Below are positions 1-4,956 of a stretch of 9,468 nt of DNA, one piece after another. Each line of letters starts with the position of its first letter. Positions within the stretch are counted from its first letter, which is position 1. The stretch comes from an uncultured Eubacteriales bacterium (GTDB taxonomy: Bacteria; Bacillota; Clostridia; Oscillospirales; Feifaniaceae): NCBI GenBank assembly GCA_902474785.1, contig CABRXB010000025.1, positions 1 through 9,468 on the forward strand. The letters run 5' to 3'. The notes under the pieces were generated by a model that saw only the letters and a program-made list of their open reading frames with translations, ran no database searches and was not told the origin of the DNA. The translations under genes and the position numbers were made by a program.

Positions 1-383
1 AGCGGATTTCCCGCGTACATTGTGATACCAATTGTAAAGCAAAGCAAACTTGGTATGAGCCAGAGCGTTGCACAGGCCCACGCGCTGATCAACTTTCGAA
101 GCAAAGGAAGCAGCAACAGTAACACGGAATAATAGATGCTGATATATAAAAACAGCAAACACCATTCCAGAGAAGTCGCAGCGATTTGCAGCCCACCGAA
201 CCCTGTCAACGACAGAAAAAATACGATTAAAAAATCCATCACCAGTAACAGGGGTTCGTAAAAATTCGTTTTTTGGCCTTTTTTTACACGGTCAAACATG
301 AGATTGTCTTCTATCTTCATGCGATGACAAAAAGACGCTATGGCAACGCCGCCGACCAGTATGGCAAGAAACACTTGATTCAT
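1..383 (-). CDS. BlaR1/M56-like membrane protein, N-terminal 127 residues (cut by window edge)
   Basis: The frame is open from an ATG at 383 to the window edge, so only the N-terminus is visible. It is strongly hydrophobic, with likely membrane segments near residues 3-17, 43-60, 73-93 and 103-122. The stretch LLRKLISAWACATLWLIP (about 94-111) resembles the conserved early part of BlaR1/MecR1-type M56 membrane metallopeptidases. The catalytic HEXXH and any sensor domain would lie beyond the edge. The ATG overlaps the stop of the upstream BlaI-type gene as ATGA, which indicates translational coupling and one operon. In known systems such a protein senses a cell-wall-active compound and triggers inactivation of the BlaI repressor. 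The identification rests mainly on operon position plus this one motif. The first 40 residues are not typical of BlaR1, so an unrelated membrane partner remains possible. Confidence 0.6.
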   Translation of the reverse strand, partial: MNQVFLAILVGGVAIASFCHRMKIEDNLMFDRVKKGQKTNFYEPLLLVMDFLIVFFLSLTGFGGLQIAATSLEWCLLFLYISIYYSVLLLLLPLLRKLISAWACATLWLIPSLLCFTIGITMYAGNP

Positions 384-757
384 AACGCGTCACGCTCCAA
401 AAGACTGCGCAGCTCTTCAATTTCCTCTTTGCTTAAGCCGCTGTCGCACAGTGCGGTGGCGAAAAGATGAATATCCCCGCCACACAACTTTTCCACAAAA
501 CTCCTGCTCTGTGCAGCCAGATAATCCTGGCGTGAAATGAGCGGCGTATAGAGATTGCTTCTGCCATTTTTCTCAGCGCGAAGGACGCCCTTTTCAACCA
601 GCCGGGAAAGAAGCGTCAGAATGGTGGTAGAGGCAAGCGGGTGCTTTCGGTTGACAATTTCTTCAATGTCTGCCCTTGAAGCTGGCGGCTCGCAATCCCA
701 AATGGCCTGCATGATTTCCAATTCTGCGTCAGGAAGTCTGCGCATGTAAAATGGCAT
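380..757 (-). CDS. BlaI/MecI/CopY-family transcriptional repressor
   Basis: A 125-residue protein, the usual size for this family. The N-terminal two thirds is a winged helix: LPDAELEIMQAIWDCEPPAS (8-27), then ASTTILTLLSRLVEKGVL (52-59 region, recognition helix) and the wing KNGRSNLYTPLIS (63-75). The C-terminal third (about 80-125) is the dimerisation helix region, whose cleavage inactivates the repressor in BlaI/MecI. The start at 757 was chosen because AGGAG lies 9 nt upstream; a second ATG at 745 has no better site, and the same frame stays open to 1018 without family similarity. The gene is followed by a coupled membrane protein (ATGA overlap) and preceded by an operator with two TACAnnTGTA half-sites, so it very probably represses its own operon. 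The inducer cannot be read from this window. Confidence 0.93.
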   Translation of the reverse strand: MPFYMRRLPDAELEIMQAIWDCEPPASRADIEEIVNRKHPLASTTILTLLSRLVEKGVLRAEKNGRSNLYTPLISRQDYLAAQSRSFVEKLCGGDIHLFATALCDSGLSKEEIEELRSLLERDAL

Positions 758-766
758 TACGCCCCA

Positions 767-811
767 CTCCTCTACAAATGTAGTTGTATTAATACTACAT
801 TTGTAGAGGAG
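767..811. promoter_or_regulatory. BlaI-type operator: perfect 18-bp inverted repeat
   Basis: The arms at 767-784 and 794-811 are exact reverse complements around a 9-nt AT-rich centre. Each arm contains the BlaI/MecI half-site consensus: TACAAATGTA at 773-782 and TACATTTGTA at 796-805. The site overlaps the spacer and -10 of the minus-strand promoter and extends into the Shine-Dalgarno of the repressor gene, fitting autorepression. Because the palindrome is complete, the transcript could also fold this region and occlude the ribosome binding site. Confidence 0.9.
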
Positions 812-820
812 TTTTGTCAA
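792..820 (-). promoter_or_regulatory. Promoter of the BlaI-type operon
   Basis: On the minus strand, TTGACA (820-815) is followed after 17 nt by TAGTAT (797-792). One BlaI half-site (796-805) lies in the spacer and touches the -10, so repressor binding would directly block RNA polymerase. Confidence 0.75.
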
Positions 821-950
821 GTCCCGGATCAAACACGCCATCCAATTTTTCTGCCCCTTATCGTGTCCACGCTCTGATTTGCCTGCCAAAAAGCCGCTGC
901 CGCAAACGGTCTCCTTTTTGAAATCTTTGCCCTGCACGTTTATTTCGGGC

Positions 951-980
951 TTGTACACCCATCGTGTCCTATGGTAAAAT
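951..980 (+). promoter_or_regulatory. Promoter of the small four-cysteine protein gene
   Basis: TTGTAC (951-956), an 18-nt spacer and TAAAAT (975-980), with an upstream TGG that makes an extended -10. The same TGG-TAnAAT form recurs at 9404-9412 and, on the minus strand, at 3781. The start codon lies 36 nt downstream of the -10. Confidence 0.6.
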
Positions 981-1016
981 ATAGATATCTTGATAAAGAA
1001 AGCAGGTGCAAAAAAC

Positions 1017-1376
1017 ATGGATCAGAAAGTACTTGAGTATGTCGTTGCAAAAACCCGCGAACTGATCGACGCGCCCACTTGCAGCAGCGAAACAAAGGCC
1101 TCGGCTCAAAAATGGCTGGATGCGCTGGGAACCGATGCGGAAAAAGCGGAGACCAAAAGCTATATTGGCGAGCTCGAAGAGGACATCATGCCGATCGAAA
1201 ACTTGATCGCTTTTGCACAGTCTGAAAACGGCGTCGCCTATTTTGGTGCAGACACCGCGGCCAACATCGTCGCACATGCCAAGGAGATCCAGGCGGCTGG
1301 CGCGCGGTATTGCGATTGCCCTGCCTGCGCCATTGCGGAAAAGATTCTGGAGAAAAAGAGCGAGCTTTTGGGATAA
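1017..1376 (+). CDS. Small helical four-cysteine protein (family often mislabelled 'molecular chaperone Hsp90')
   Basis: 119 residues, soluble, mostly alpha-helical and acidic. It shows the pattern I associate with a small Firmicutes family usually annotated 'molecular chaperone Hsp90' or 'heat-shock protein': ELIDAPTCSSETKASAQKWLD (about 15-35), ELEEDIMPIENLIAFAQSE (52-70) and a C-terminal YCDCPACA. It is far too short for Hsp90 and has no GHKL ATPase motif, so that name is not supported by the sequence. The cysteines are C22, C99, C101 and C104; the CxCxxC cluster with C22 or H87 could bind a metal. The ATG at 1017 was chosen over an in-frame TTG at 990 that overlaps the promoter; its Shine-Dalgarno (AAAGCAGG) is weak. 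It is monocistronic-looking with its own promoter, divergent from the BlaI operon. Function unknown. Confidence 0.85.
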   Translation: MDQKVLEYVVAKTRELIDAPTCSSETKASAQKWLDALGTDAEKAETKSYIGELEEDIMPIENLIAFAQSENGVAYFGADTAANIVAHAKEIQAAGARYCDCPACAIAEKILEKKSELLG

Positions 1377-1454
1377 ATATTTTTTTGCATAACAGCCTCG
1401 AAAACGTTCTTGTTGAAGCTTCCAGATTTTCAAAGACTTTTAAAAAGCGCACGA

Positions 1455-1490
1455 CAAGAGCCAGGTGAAGGACAACTCATCTGGCTCTTG
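1455..1490 (+). other. 13-bp stem-loop before the tautomerase gene
   Basis: The arms CAAGAGCCAGGTG (1455-1467) and CATCTGGCTCTTG (1478-1490) pair over 13 bp with a single G-U, with a 10-nt loop. No U-tract follows on the plus strand, so it is not a standard intrinsic terminator. It sits 40 nt before the tautomerase start, in the spacer after the four-cysteine gene. It could be an mRNA-processing or stability element, a protein-binding palindrome or a weak terminator. Confidence 0.5.
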
Positions 1491-1530
1491 CTCTACACGA
1501 CCATATCAAACTGAAAAAGGAGAGATAACC

Positions 1531-1761
1531 ATGCCGTACATTGCCATCAAATCCCTTCCCAGAGACGATGAGAAAAAACGCGAGCTTGCGGAAAAAATCA
1601 ATGAGGTTATGATCGAAGTCTGGGGTTGCCCTCCCCAGGCCGTCACCATTTCAATTGAGGACATTGCATCCGACGACTGGCAGGAAAAAGTGCAAAAGCC
1701 TGAGATTGACGCCCACCCCGAGATCATGCTGATTGTCTCCGGCAAAAAGACCTACGAATAA
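1531..1761 (+). CDS. 4-oxalocrotonate tautomerase family protein, PptA-like
   Basis: 76 residues starting MPYIAIKSLPRDDEKKRELA. Family enzymes expose Pro1 after methionine removal and use it as the catalytic base for keto-enol tautomerisation; Pro follows the initiator Met here. The length (76 rather than about 62) and the stretch ISIEDIASDDWQEKV (41-55) resemble E. coli PptA (YdcE), where a similar SWQ/DWQ segment is present, more than classical 4-OT. The start is supported by AAGGAG 8 nt upstream; an in-frame extension to 1465 runs through the stem-loop and lacks the Pro1 register. The substrate is unknown. It lies upstream of an AraC/GyrI-like regulator with a 133-nt gap and no clear terminator between, so the two may be co-transcribed. 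Confidence 0.9.
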   Translation: MPYIAIKSLPRDDEKKRELAEKINEVMIEVWGCPPQAVTISIEDIASDDWQEKVQKPEIDAHPEIMLIVSGKKTYE

Positions 1762-1802
1762 GGCGCTGCAACTCATCTTGTTGGGCTGCTGACTTTGTTC
1801 CG

Positions 1803-1825
1803 GAGCGCTGGAAACGCCAGCTCTC
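1803..1825 (+). other. Imperfect stem-loop between tautomerase and AraC genes
   Basis: GAGCGCTGG (1803-1811) and CCAGCTCTC (1817-1825) pair over 8 of 9 positions around a 5-nt loop, flanked by the loosely complementary TTGTTC (1795-1800) and GAACAA (1837-1842). There is no U-tract immediately after, so it is a weak candidate for termination. It may be an intercistronic structure. Confidence 0.35.
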
Positions 1826-1894
1826 TGAACCCGGCAGAACAAGAGAGGACGCATCTGTTTTCGTATGGTACACTATCTACCAAGGAGTGATGGA

Positions 1895-2770
1895 ATGGAT
1901 TGGCTCAACCAGCTAAACGACGCGCTGCGCTATATCGAAGAGCATCTGGACAAGGATATTGACATGCAACAGGTGGCCAAGCTCGCAGCTTGCTCCAGCT
2001 TTCACTTTCAGCGGATGTTTTCCTACATCGCGGGCGTTGCCCTGGCGGAGTATATCCGAAGACGGCGCATGACCAAGGCGGCTTTCGACCTGCAAAACTC
2101 CGCCGACCGCGTGCTTGACATTGCGCTGCGCTATGGGTACGACTCCCCCACCGCCTTCAACCGTGCATTTCAAAGCATTCACGGCGTTGCGCCGTCGGCA
2201 GCGCGGCATGAGGGCGTGACGCTCAAGGCCTACCAGCCCATCAGCTTCAAAATTACCATACGAGGTGAAGCAGAATTGAACTATCGCATTGAGAAAAAAG
2301 ACGCATTTCGCATCGTGGGTGTGAAATTCAACTGCCCATGGACAGCCGAAGGACAGGAGGGTTTTGCACAGGTGCCCGGTTTTTGGATGGAGCACAGTCA
2401 AAAGGGCACCATTCCAAGACTCTGCACCCTGATGAACCAGGAGCCTTTGGGGGTGCTTGGCGTCAGCGTCGGCAACTGGCAGACAAGCGGCGAATTTGAC
2501 TACTATATCGCCGTGTCAAGTTCCCAGCCGGCGCCCGAAGACATGGTTTGCTACGAAGTCCCGGCCTGCACCTGGGCCATCTTTGAGTGCAGAGGCCCCA
2601 TGCCGACGGCCATGCAAGCCATGCAGCAGCGCGTTTTGACCGAATGGCTGCCAAACAGCGGATACCAGTATGCCGACGCGCCCGACATCGAGCAGTACAC
2701 CGAAGGCGACCAGAGCAGCGAGGATTATCTCAGCTATATCTGGATGCCGCTAAAGACTTCTGGCAACTAG
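1895..2770 (+). CDS. AraC-family regulator with C-terminal GyrI-like effector-binding domain
   Basis: 291 residues in two domains. Residues about 5-105 are the AraC double helix-turn-helix: IEEHLDKDIDMQQVAKLAAC, SSFHFQRMFSYIAGVALAEYIRRRRM and LDIALRYGYDSPTAFNRAFQSIHGVAPS are the diagnostic segments. Residues about 115-288 fit a GyrI-like/SOUL small-molecule binding fold (FKITIRGEAELNYRIEKKDAFRIVGVKF, then LGVLGVSVG, then YYIAVSSSQPAPEDMVCYEVPACTWAIFECRGPMP). This resembles the Rob and BmrR type of sensor-regulator that binds amphipathic compounds. The start at 1895 has AAGGAG 7 nt upstream; the in-frame ATG at 1865 has none. The order of domains (DNA-binding first) is usual for this group. 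Likely targets are its own operon, including the tautomerase, but no operator was identified. Confidence 0.93.
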   Translation: MDWLNQLNDALRYIEEHLDKDIDMQQVAKLAACSSFHFQRMFSYIAGVALAEYIRRRRMTKAAFDLQNSADRVLDIALRYGYDSPTAFNRAFQSIHGVAPSAARHEGVTLKAYQPISFKITIRGEAELNYRIEKKDAFRIVGVKFNCPWTAEGQEGFAQVPGFWMEHSQKGTIPRLCTLMNQEPLGVLGVSVGNWQTSGEFDYYIAVSSSQPAPEDMVCYEVPACTWAIFECRGPMPTAMQAMQQRVLTEWLPNSGYQYADAPDIEQYTEGDQSSEDYLSYIWMPLKTSGN

Positions 2771-2868
2771 CATTCCTCCGGCAGCCCGGCGCCAGAGTCC
2801 ATCAGCTTCCCAGCAGGAAAACTCTGTAATAGCTTCGCATCTCAAAAGCAGCGCATCACGGTTTCTCG

Positions 2869-2899
2869 GCCAGCCCCCTTTCGGGGGCTGGCTTTTGTT
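2869..2899 (+). terminator. Intrinsic terminator of the AraC gene
   Basis: GCCAGCCCCC (2869-2878), loop TTTC, GGGGGCTGGC (2883-2892): a perfect 10-bp GC-rich stem followed by TTTTGTT. It lies about 100 nt after the AraC stop and closes the plus-strand group. Confidence 0.9.
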
Positions 2900-3037
2900 C
2901 TGACGCCAGATTCAATGGCAAACGGGCCTGAGAATTTTTTTGGATTATATCCCATCGTCTTACTTGCCCCCGGCAACGGCAACCGGCTCGTCTCGGGGTC
3001 TTAACCCACCCAAGCCCCCATTCCCCGTGACAGCCGA

Positions 3038-3078
3038 AGAAAGCGGACAAAAGCCATCTCGCTTTATGTCCGCTTTCT
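3038..3078. terminator. Probable bidirectional terminator
   Basis: AGAAAGCGGACA (3038-3049) and TGTCCGCTTTCT (3067-3078) are exact complements (12 bp) with a 17-nt loop. T-rich tails exist on both strands (TTTCTCGTTT on plus, TTTCTTC on minus). Its main user is probably the minus-strand gene ending at 3131, with read-through protection for the convergent AraC gene. Confidence 0.65.
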
Positions 3079-3130
3079 CGTTTGAATGGGATGAAAACTC
3101 AACCATTTGAAATGAAATATATTTTTACGC

Positions 3131-3760
3131 CTAATTGCATTCCTGATCGCGGGCATAGAGTTCTCGAAATTCGCGAGCGGTGAAGAGCTTTTGCAGCGTC
3201 GTGTATTTTGGCGAACGCACTGAAAGCGACGACGCTGCGCCAAGCAAAATGGGCGCGGGAAGCTCTATGGGGTCGCCTTCCAACCTGATTTTGTATTTTC
3301 CCTCTCTGGGCTCATAGACAAACCCGTCTTGCGCAACCTTGGCGTAGTGCGTGATGGCTGACTGCGGCGCCCCCACATACAGCGCAATATACTTGATCTT
3401 TGGAATTTTATTTTTTGCCACTCTGACATAGCGCCATTCACGGTCGTCAAAAAACGCCTGCCGGTACTCCTCCCCCATCTGGGCCGGGAACACAGCGGTG
3501 TCGAAGTCATTGTCGTCGTCGATGTCGAGCTCCACGCCCTCCTCCGCCAAAACCTCAATCGCCTCGTCAATAAAACACTCCACTGCATCTTCAATGAGCA
3601 TGTTGCGCGTTGTCGTGACGCCGGAATGTCTTGTCATGGCCTTTGCAATGGCATCCAGACATGTGATGATGTCCATTTTAAAGGGAATGGAAAGGGCTTT
3701 TCTGGCCTCTTCTTCCGGTTTTGTCAGCCGTGCCAGAATCTTATTGTTCGCATGACTCAT
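3131..3760 (-). CDS. Uncharacterised two-domain protein: probable ribbon-helix-helix plus conserved C-terminal domain
   Basis: 209 residues; I cannot name the family with certainty. Residues about 23-75 fit a ribbon-helix-helix layout: a strand (LSIPFKMD), a helix (IITCLDAIAKAMTR), a turn, then TTTRNMLIEDAVECFIDEAIEV, in which the R-N-x-L-I-x-x-A pattern is typical of helix B. An acidic linker follows (DIDDDNDFD, 79-87). Residues about 105-205 contain IKYIALYVGAPQSAITHYAKV, then a KYKIRL strand, ELPAPILL and RSPKYTTLQKLFTAREFREL. That series recalls EVE/PUA-like domains in predicted restriction-associated proteins, which is a suggestion only. The start at 3760 has a run of six G (AAAAGGGGGG) 7 nt upstream. 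It has its own promoter at 3781-3809 and terminates at 3078-3038. It could be an autoregulating DNA-binding protein. Confidence 0.75.
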   Translation of the reverse strand: MSHANNKILARLTKPEEEARKALSIPFKMDIITCLDAIAKAMTRHSGVTTTRNMLIEDAVECFIDEAIEVLAEEGVELDIDDDNDFDTAVFPAQMGEEYRQAFFDDREWRYVRVAKNKIPKIKYIALYVGAPQSAITHYAKVAQDGFVYEPREGKYKIRLEGDPIELPAPILLGAASSLSVRSPKYTTLQKLFTAREFRELYARDQECN

Positions 3761-3780
3761 ATCTGTCCCCCCTTTTCCCT

Positions 3781-3809
3781 ATTGTACCACACTTTCACTG
3801 AAACGTAAA
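3781..3809 (-). promoter_or_regulatory. Promoter of the ribbon-helix-helix-type gene
   Basis: Minus strand: TTTACG (3809-3804), 17-nt spacer, TACAAT (3786-3781) with TGG directly before it (extended -10). The start codon follows 20 nt later. The very AT-rich sequence upstream (to about 3890) could act as an UP element. Confidence 0.65.
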
Positions 3810-3815
3810 TATAGG

Positions 3816-3870
3816 TTTTCAAATTAAAAATAATTTTTTGTGTTTTCATTTTTATTATTTGAATTGAAAA
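3816..3870. repeat. AT-rich inverted repeat upstream of the promoter
   Basis: TTTTCAA (3816-3822) and TTGAAAA (3864-3870) are exact complements, with flanking TATA on both sides (3810-3813 and 3871-3874). They sit just upstream of the -35 of the ribbon-helix-helix gene in an unusually AT-rich tract. They could be operator half-sites or chance complementarity in AT-rich DNA. Confidence 0.35.
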
Positions 3871-3892
3871 TATAATTTCATCTATATCATTT

Positions 3893-3919
3893 AAAAAGGC
3901 AGCCCCGCACAGGACTGCC
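3893..3919 (-). terminator. Intrinsic terminator of the membrane-anchored protein gene
   Basis: Read on the minus strand, GGCAGTCC (3919-3912) pairs with GGGCTGCC (3905-3898) over 8 bp including one G-U, with a short loop, and is followed by five T (3897-3893). It lies 29 nt past the stop codon at 3948. Confidence 0.85.
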
Positions 3920-3947
3920 CCACAAGCGTTAGAAAAATCGAACGCCT

Positions 3948-4562
3948 TTAACCGTCATACTGCTTTTCATGGGCAATATACCAGTTTCCTCCAACAGAGA
4001 CGGCCACCCCGTCTTCTTCGGTCAGCAGCCTCCAATAGCCAAGCGGCGGTTCCGGGTAATGCTCATCTTGAAAAATCAGACAATAACTGGAGCGGTAATT
4101 TCCCTCATCATATCGAATCCAGTTGCCCTGCCGAAAAAATCTTGCCCGCAGAGCGCCCGATTCTGTGACGTCGCACTGCACGCCTGTCAAGCGTCCTTGG
4201 CGCAGCGCAGTCCATGTGTCCTGGAGTTCCGTGCCGACAGCCACTGTGTCCATCTCGAAAAGATCCCAGTCCAACACCCGCCCCACCAACCGCCCATCCA
4301 GATCTTCATAGATGGATGCAAAGTGTGTGCTCTGCGGGCGCAGCAGCTCTGAAAGCCCCGGCCGCATCGTTTGAAGATCTCCGTGGGGCTGCACGGCTTC
4401 GCTGCGCGCCATGGCGATGAAGTCTGTAAACTCACTCTGACGGTCGGTCAAAATGGAAATTGTATTTTTCTCTGAAGGGATCAGGTAATGCCGGCACCAT
4501 GCGCCGGTCAGCACAGTGGCCACAATTCCAACAACTAAGATCTTTCGGCCAAAACGTTTCAT
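3948..4562 (-). CDS. Membrane-anchored protein of unknown function
   Basis: 204 residues; not recognised. The N-terminus MKRFGRKILVVGIVATVL shows a positively charged start followed by one hydrophobic segment (about 8-22), so it is either an uncleaved anchor or a signal peptide. The following AWCRHYL is not a good lipobox (Trp before Cys). The rest is hydrophilic and likely extracellular, rich in Trp, Tyr and Asp, with strand-like segments such as FASIYEDLDGRLVGRVLDWD, ALRARFFRQGNWIRYDEGNY and GVAVSVGGNWYIAHEKQYDG. A small beta-rich domain is plausible. The start at 4562 was chosen for AAGGAG 6 nt upstream; in-frame ATGs at 4583 and 4601 lack such a site. It is divergent from the ABC-F gene across a 410-bp interval and is followed by its own terminator. 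Confidence 0.8.
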   Translation of the reverse strand: MKRFGRKILVVGIVATVLTGAWCRHYLIPSEKNTISILTDRQSEFTDFIAMARSEAVQPHGDLQTMRPGLSELLRPQSTHFASIYEDLDGRLVGRVLDWDLFEMDTVAVGTELQDTWTALRQGRLTGVQCDVTESGALRARFFRQGNWIRYDEGNYRSSYCLIFQDEHYPEPPLGYWRLLTEEDGVAVSVGGNWYIAHEKQYDG

Positions 4563-4604
4563 ACTCGGCTCCTTTCTTGACATCAGGCGCCCTGCGCCCA
4601 CCTC

Positions 4605-4634
4605 ATCGTATCATACACACACGGTCTTTCGCAA
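4605..4634 (-). promoter_or_regulatory. Candidate promoter of the membrane-anchored protein gene
   Basis: Minus strand: TTGCGA (4634-4629), an 18-nt spacer, TACGAT (4610-4605) preceded by TGA (extended -10). An overlapping TATGAT (4615-4610) is an alternative -10 without a good -35. Confidence 0.45.
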
Positions 4635-4652
4635 TGTGCATCGCAAACTTGC

Positions 4653-4695
4653 CTTGTTCTTTTGGGAACAAGCACGAAAAAGTCGTTGTGCACAA
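4653..4695. promoter_or_regulatory. Two palindromes in the divergent promoter region
   Basis: CTTGTTC (4653-4659) and GAACAAG (4666-4672) form a 7-bp inverted repeat with a 6-nt spacer. TTGTGCACAA (4686-4695) is a perfect 10-bp palindrome. Both lie between the divergent promoters of the membrane-anchored protein and the ABC-F gene, so they could be operators for either. No cognate regulator is evident. Confidence 0.35.
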
Positions 4696-4701
4696 AGGCT
4701 C

Positions 4702-4739
4702 TTGCCTTGTCAGCTTTTTTATGCTATTCTGTGTACAAT
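4702..4739 (+). promoter_or_regulatory. Candidate promoter of the ABC-F leader transcript
   Basis: TTGCCT (4702-4707) with a 17-nt spacer to TATTCT (4725-4730) has good spacing. TACAAT (4734-4739) is a better -10, but its nearest -35-like hexamer, TTGTCA (4707-4712), is 21 nt away. Either way transcription would begin about 4737-4746, just before the leader peptide, giving a leader of about 230 nt. Confidence 0.5.
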
Positions 4740-4765
4740 ACAAATTTGAGATTGGAGCTGAGAGA

Positions 4766-4786
4766 ATGCGTCAACTTTCTTGCTAA
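4766..4786 (+). CDS. Six-codon leader peptide MRQLSC of the ABC-F attenuator
   Basis: ATG at 4766 to TAA at 4784-4786 encodes MRQLSC. GGAG (4754-4757) lies 8 nt upstream, an ideal Shine-Dalgarno spacing, and the start is about 20-30 nt after the predicted transcription start. Codons 2 (last base) to 6 are exactly complementary to 4849-4861, so a ribosome stalled here would prevent that pairing. The msrD leader peptide is likewise six residues long and acts by drug-dependent stalling; vmlR and related ABC-F genes are also controlled by attenuation. The stalling drug and codon are not predictable from sequence. Translation is inferred only. Confidence 0.7.
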   Translation: MRQLSC

Positions 4787-4861
4787 ATGATAGCATGCGC
4801 GCCAAAGAGATGGCGGCGGGATTCCACCCGTCTTTTTGACGCGCTGTTGCAAGAAAGTTGA
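4771..4861 (+). promoter_or_regulatory. Ribosome-sensing stem of the attenuator (13-bp perfect pairing)
   Basis: TCAACTTTCTTGC (4771-4783, inside the leader-peptide codons) pairs exactly with GCAAGAAAGTTGA (4849-4861). Nested within are GCGCG (4797-4801) with CGCGC (4840-4844) and then terminator 1. This closed form sequesters 4839-4858. If the leader codons are occupied, 4849-4858 is free to pair with ACTTTCCTGC (4933-4942), the 3' arm of terminator 3, over 9 of 10 positions. ACGCGCT (4839-4845) is also free to pair with AGCGCGT (4890-4896), the 5' arm of terminator 2. Confidence 0.75.
4815..4837 (+). terminator. Leader terminator 1
   Basis: GGCGGG (4815-4820), 6-nt loop, CCCGTC (4827-4832; one G-U) followed directly by five T (4833-4837). 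It is the weakest stem of the three but has a clean U-tract, and it lies inside the loop closed by the 13-bp leader stem. Confidence 0.6.
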
Positions 4862-4886
4862 TCTTCCAGGCTTTTGTTGTCATGGG

Positions 4887-4911
4887 CAAAGCGCGTGTGG
4901 CGCTTTGTTTT
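4887..4911 (+). terminator. Leader terminator 2
   Basis: CAAAGCGC (4887-4894), loop GTGTG, GCGCTTTG (4900-4907): an 8-bp perfect stem followed by TTTT and then GTG. Its 5' arm can alternatively pair with 4839-4845. Confidence 0.7.
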
Positions 4912-4913
4912 GT

Positions 4914-4956
4914 GCGGGCCGCAGGGAATTTGACTTTCCTGCAGCCCGCTCTTTTT
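4914..4956 (+). terminator. Leader terminator 3, immediately before the ABC-F ribosome binding site
   Basis: GCGGGC (4914-4919) pairs with GCCCGC (4944-4949). After a C/A mismatch, GCAGGGAA (4921-4928) pairs with TTTCCTGC (4935-4942) over 8 bp with one G-U, around a 6-nt loop. TCTTTTTG follows. It is the strongest terminator in the leader and ends 6 nt before the Shine-Dalgarno GGGAGGT, which is the classic position for a transcription attenuator. Confidence 0.88.

Larger units (their letters stand above)
2771..3130. other. Non-coding interval between convergent genes
   Basis: This 360-bp interval holds two terminators (2869-2899 and 3038-3078). Between them, about 2900-3037 shows no supported gene on either strand: short open frames lack Shine-Dalgarno sites and family similarity. 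It contains a TATAAT-like hexamer on the minus strand (2944-2949) without a matching -35. The remaining 3079-3130 is AT-rich sequence downstream of the minus-strand gene. Confidence 0.6.

Noticed and set aside
758..1018. N-terminal extension of the BlaI-type protein up to 1018
   Set aside because: The extension would read through the promoter and operator and has no family similarity; a good Shine-Dalgarno supports the start at 757.
2944..2949. TATAAT on the minus strand in the 2771-3130 interval
   Set aside because: No -35 at suitable spacing and no gene downstream in that direction before the AraC gene's antisense strand.
2856..3050. Minus-strand 64-codon frame in the intergenic region
   Set aside because: It runs through two terminator hairpins and has no ribosome binding site.
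4460..4765. Longer plus-strand frame ending with the MRQLSC codons
   Set aside because: It overlaps the opposite-strand gene and its promoter, has no Shine-Dalgarno, and would start before the predicted leader promoter; only the last six codons have a ribosome site.
4801..4814. CGCC/GGCG mini-hairpin (4800-4803 with 4812-4815) as an anti-terminator for leader terminator 1
   Set aside because: Only 4 bp and it takes just one base of the terminator stem, so it is unlikely to compete with it.
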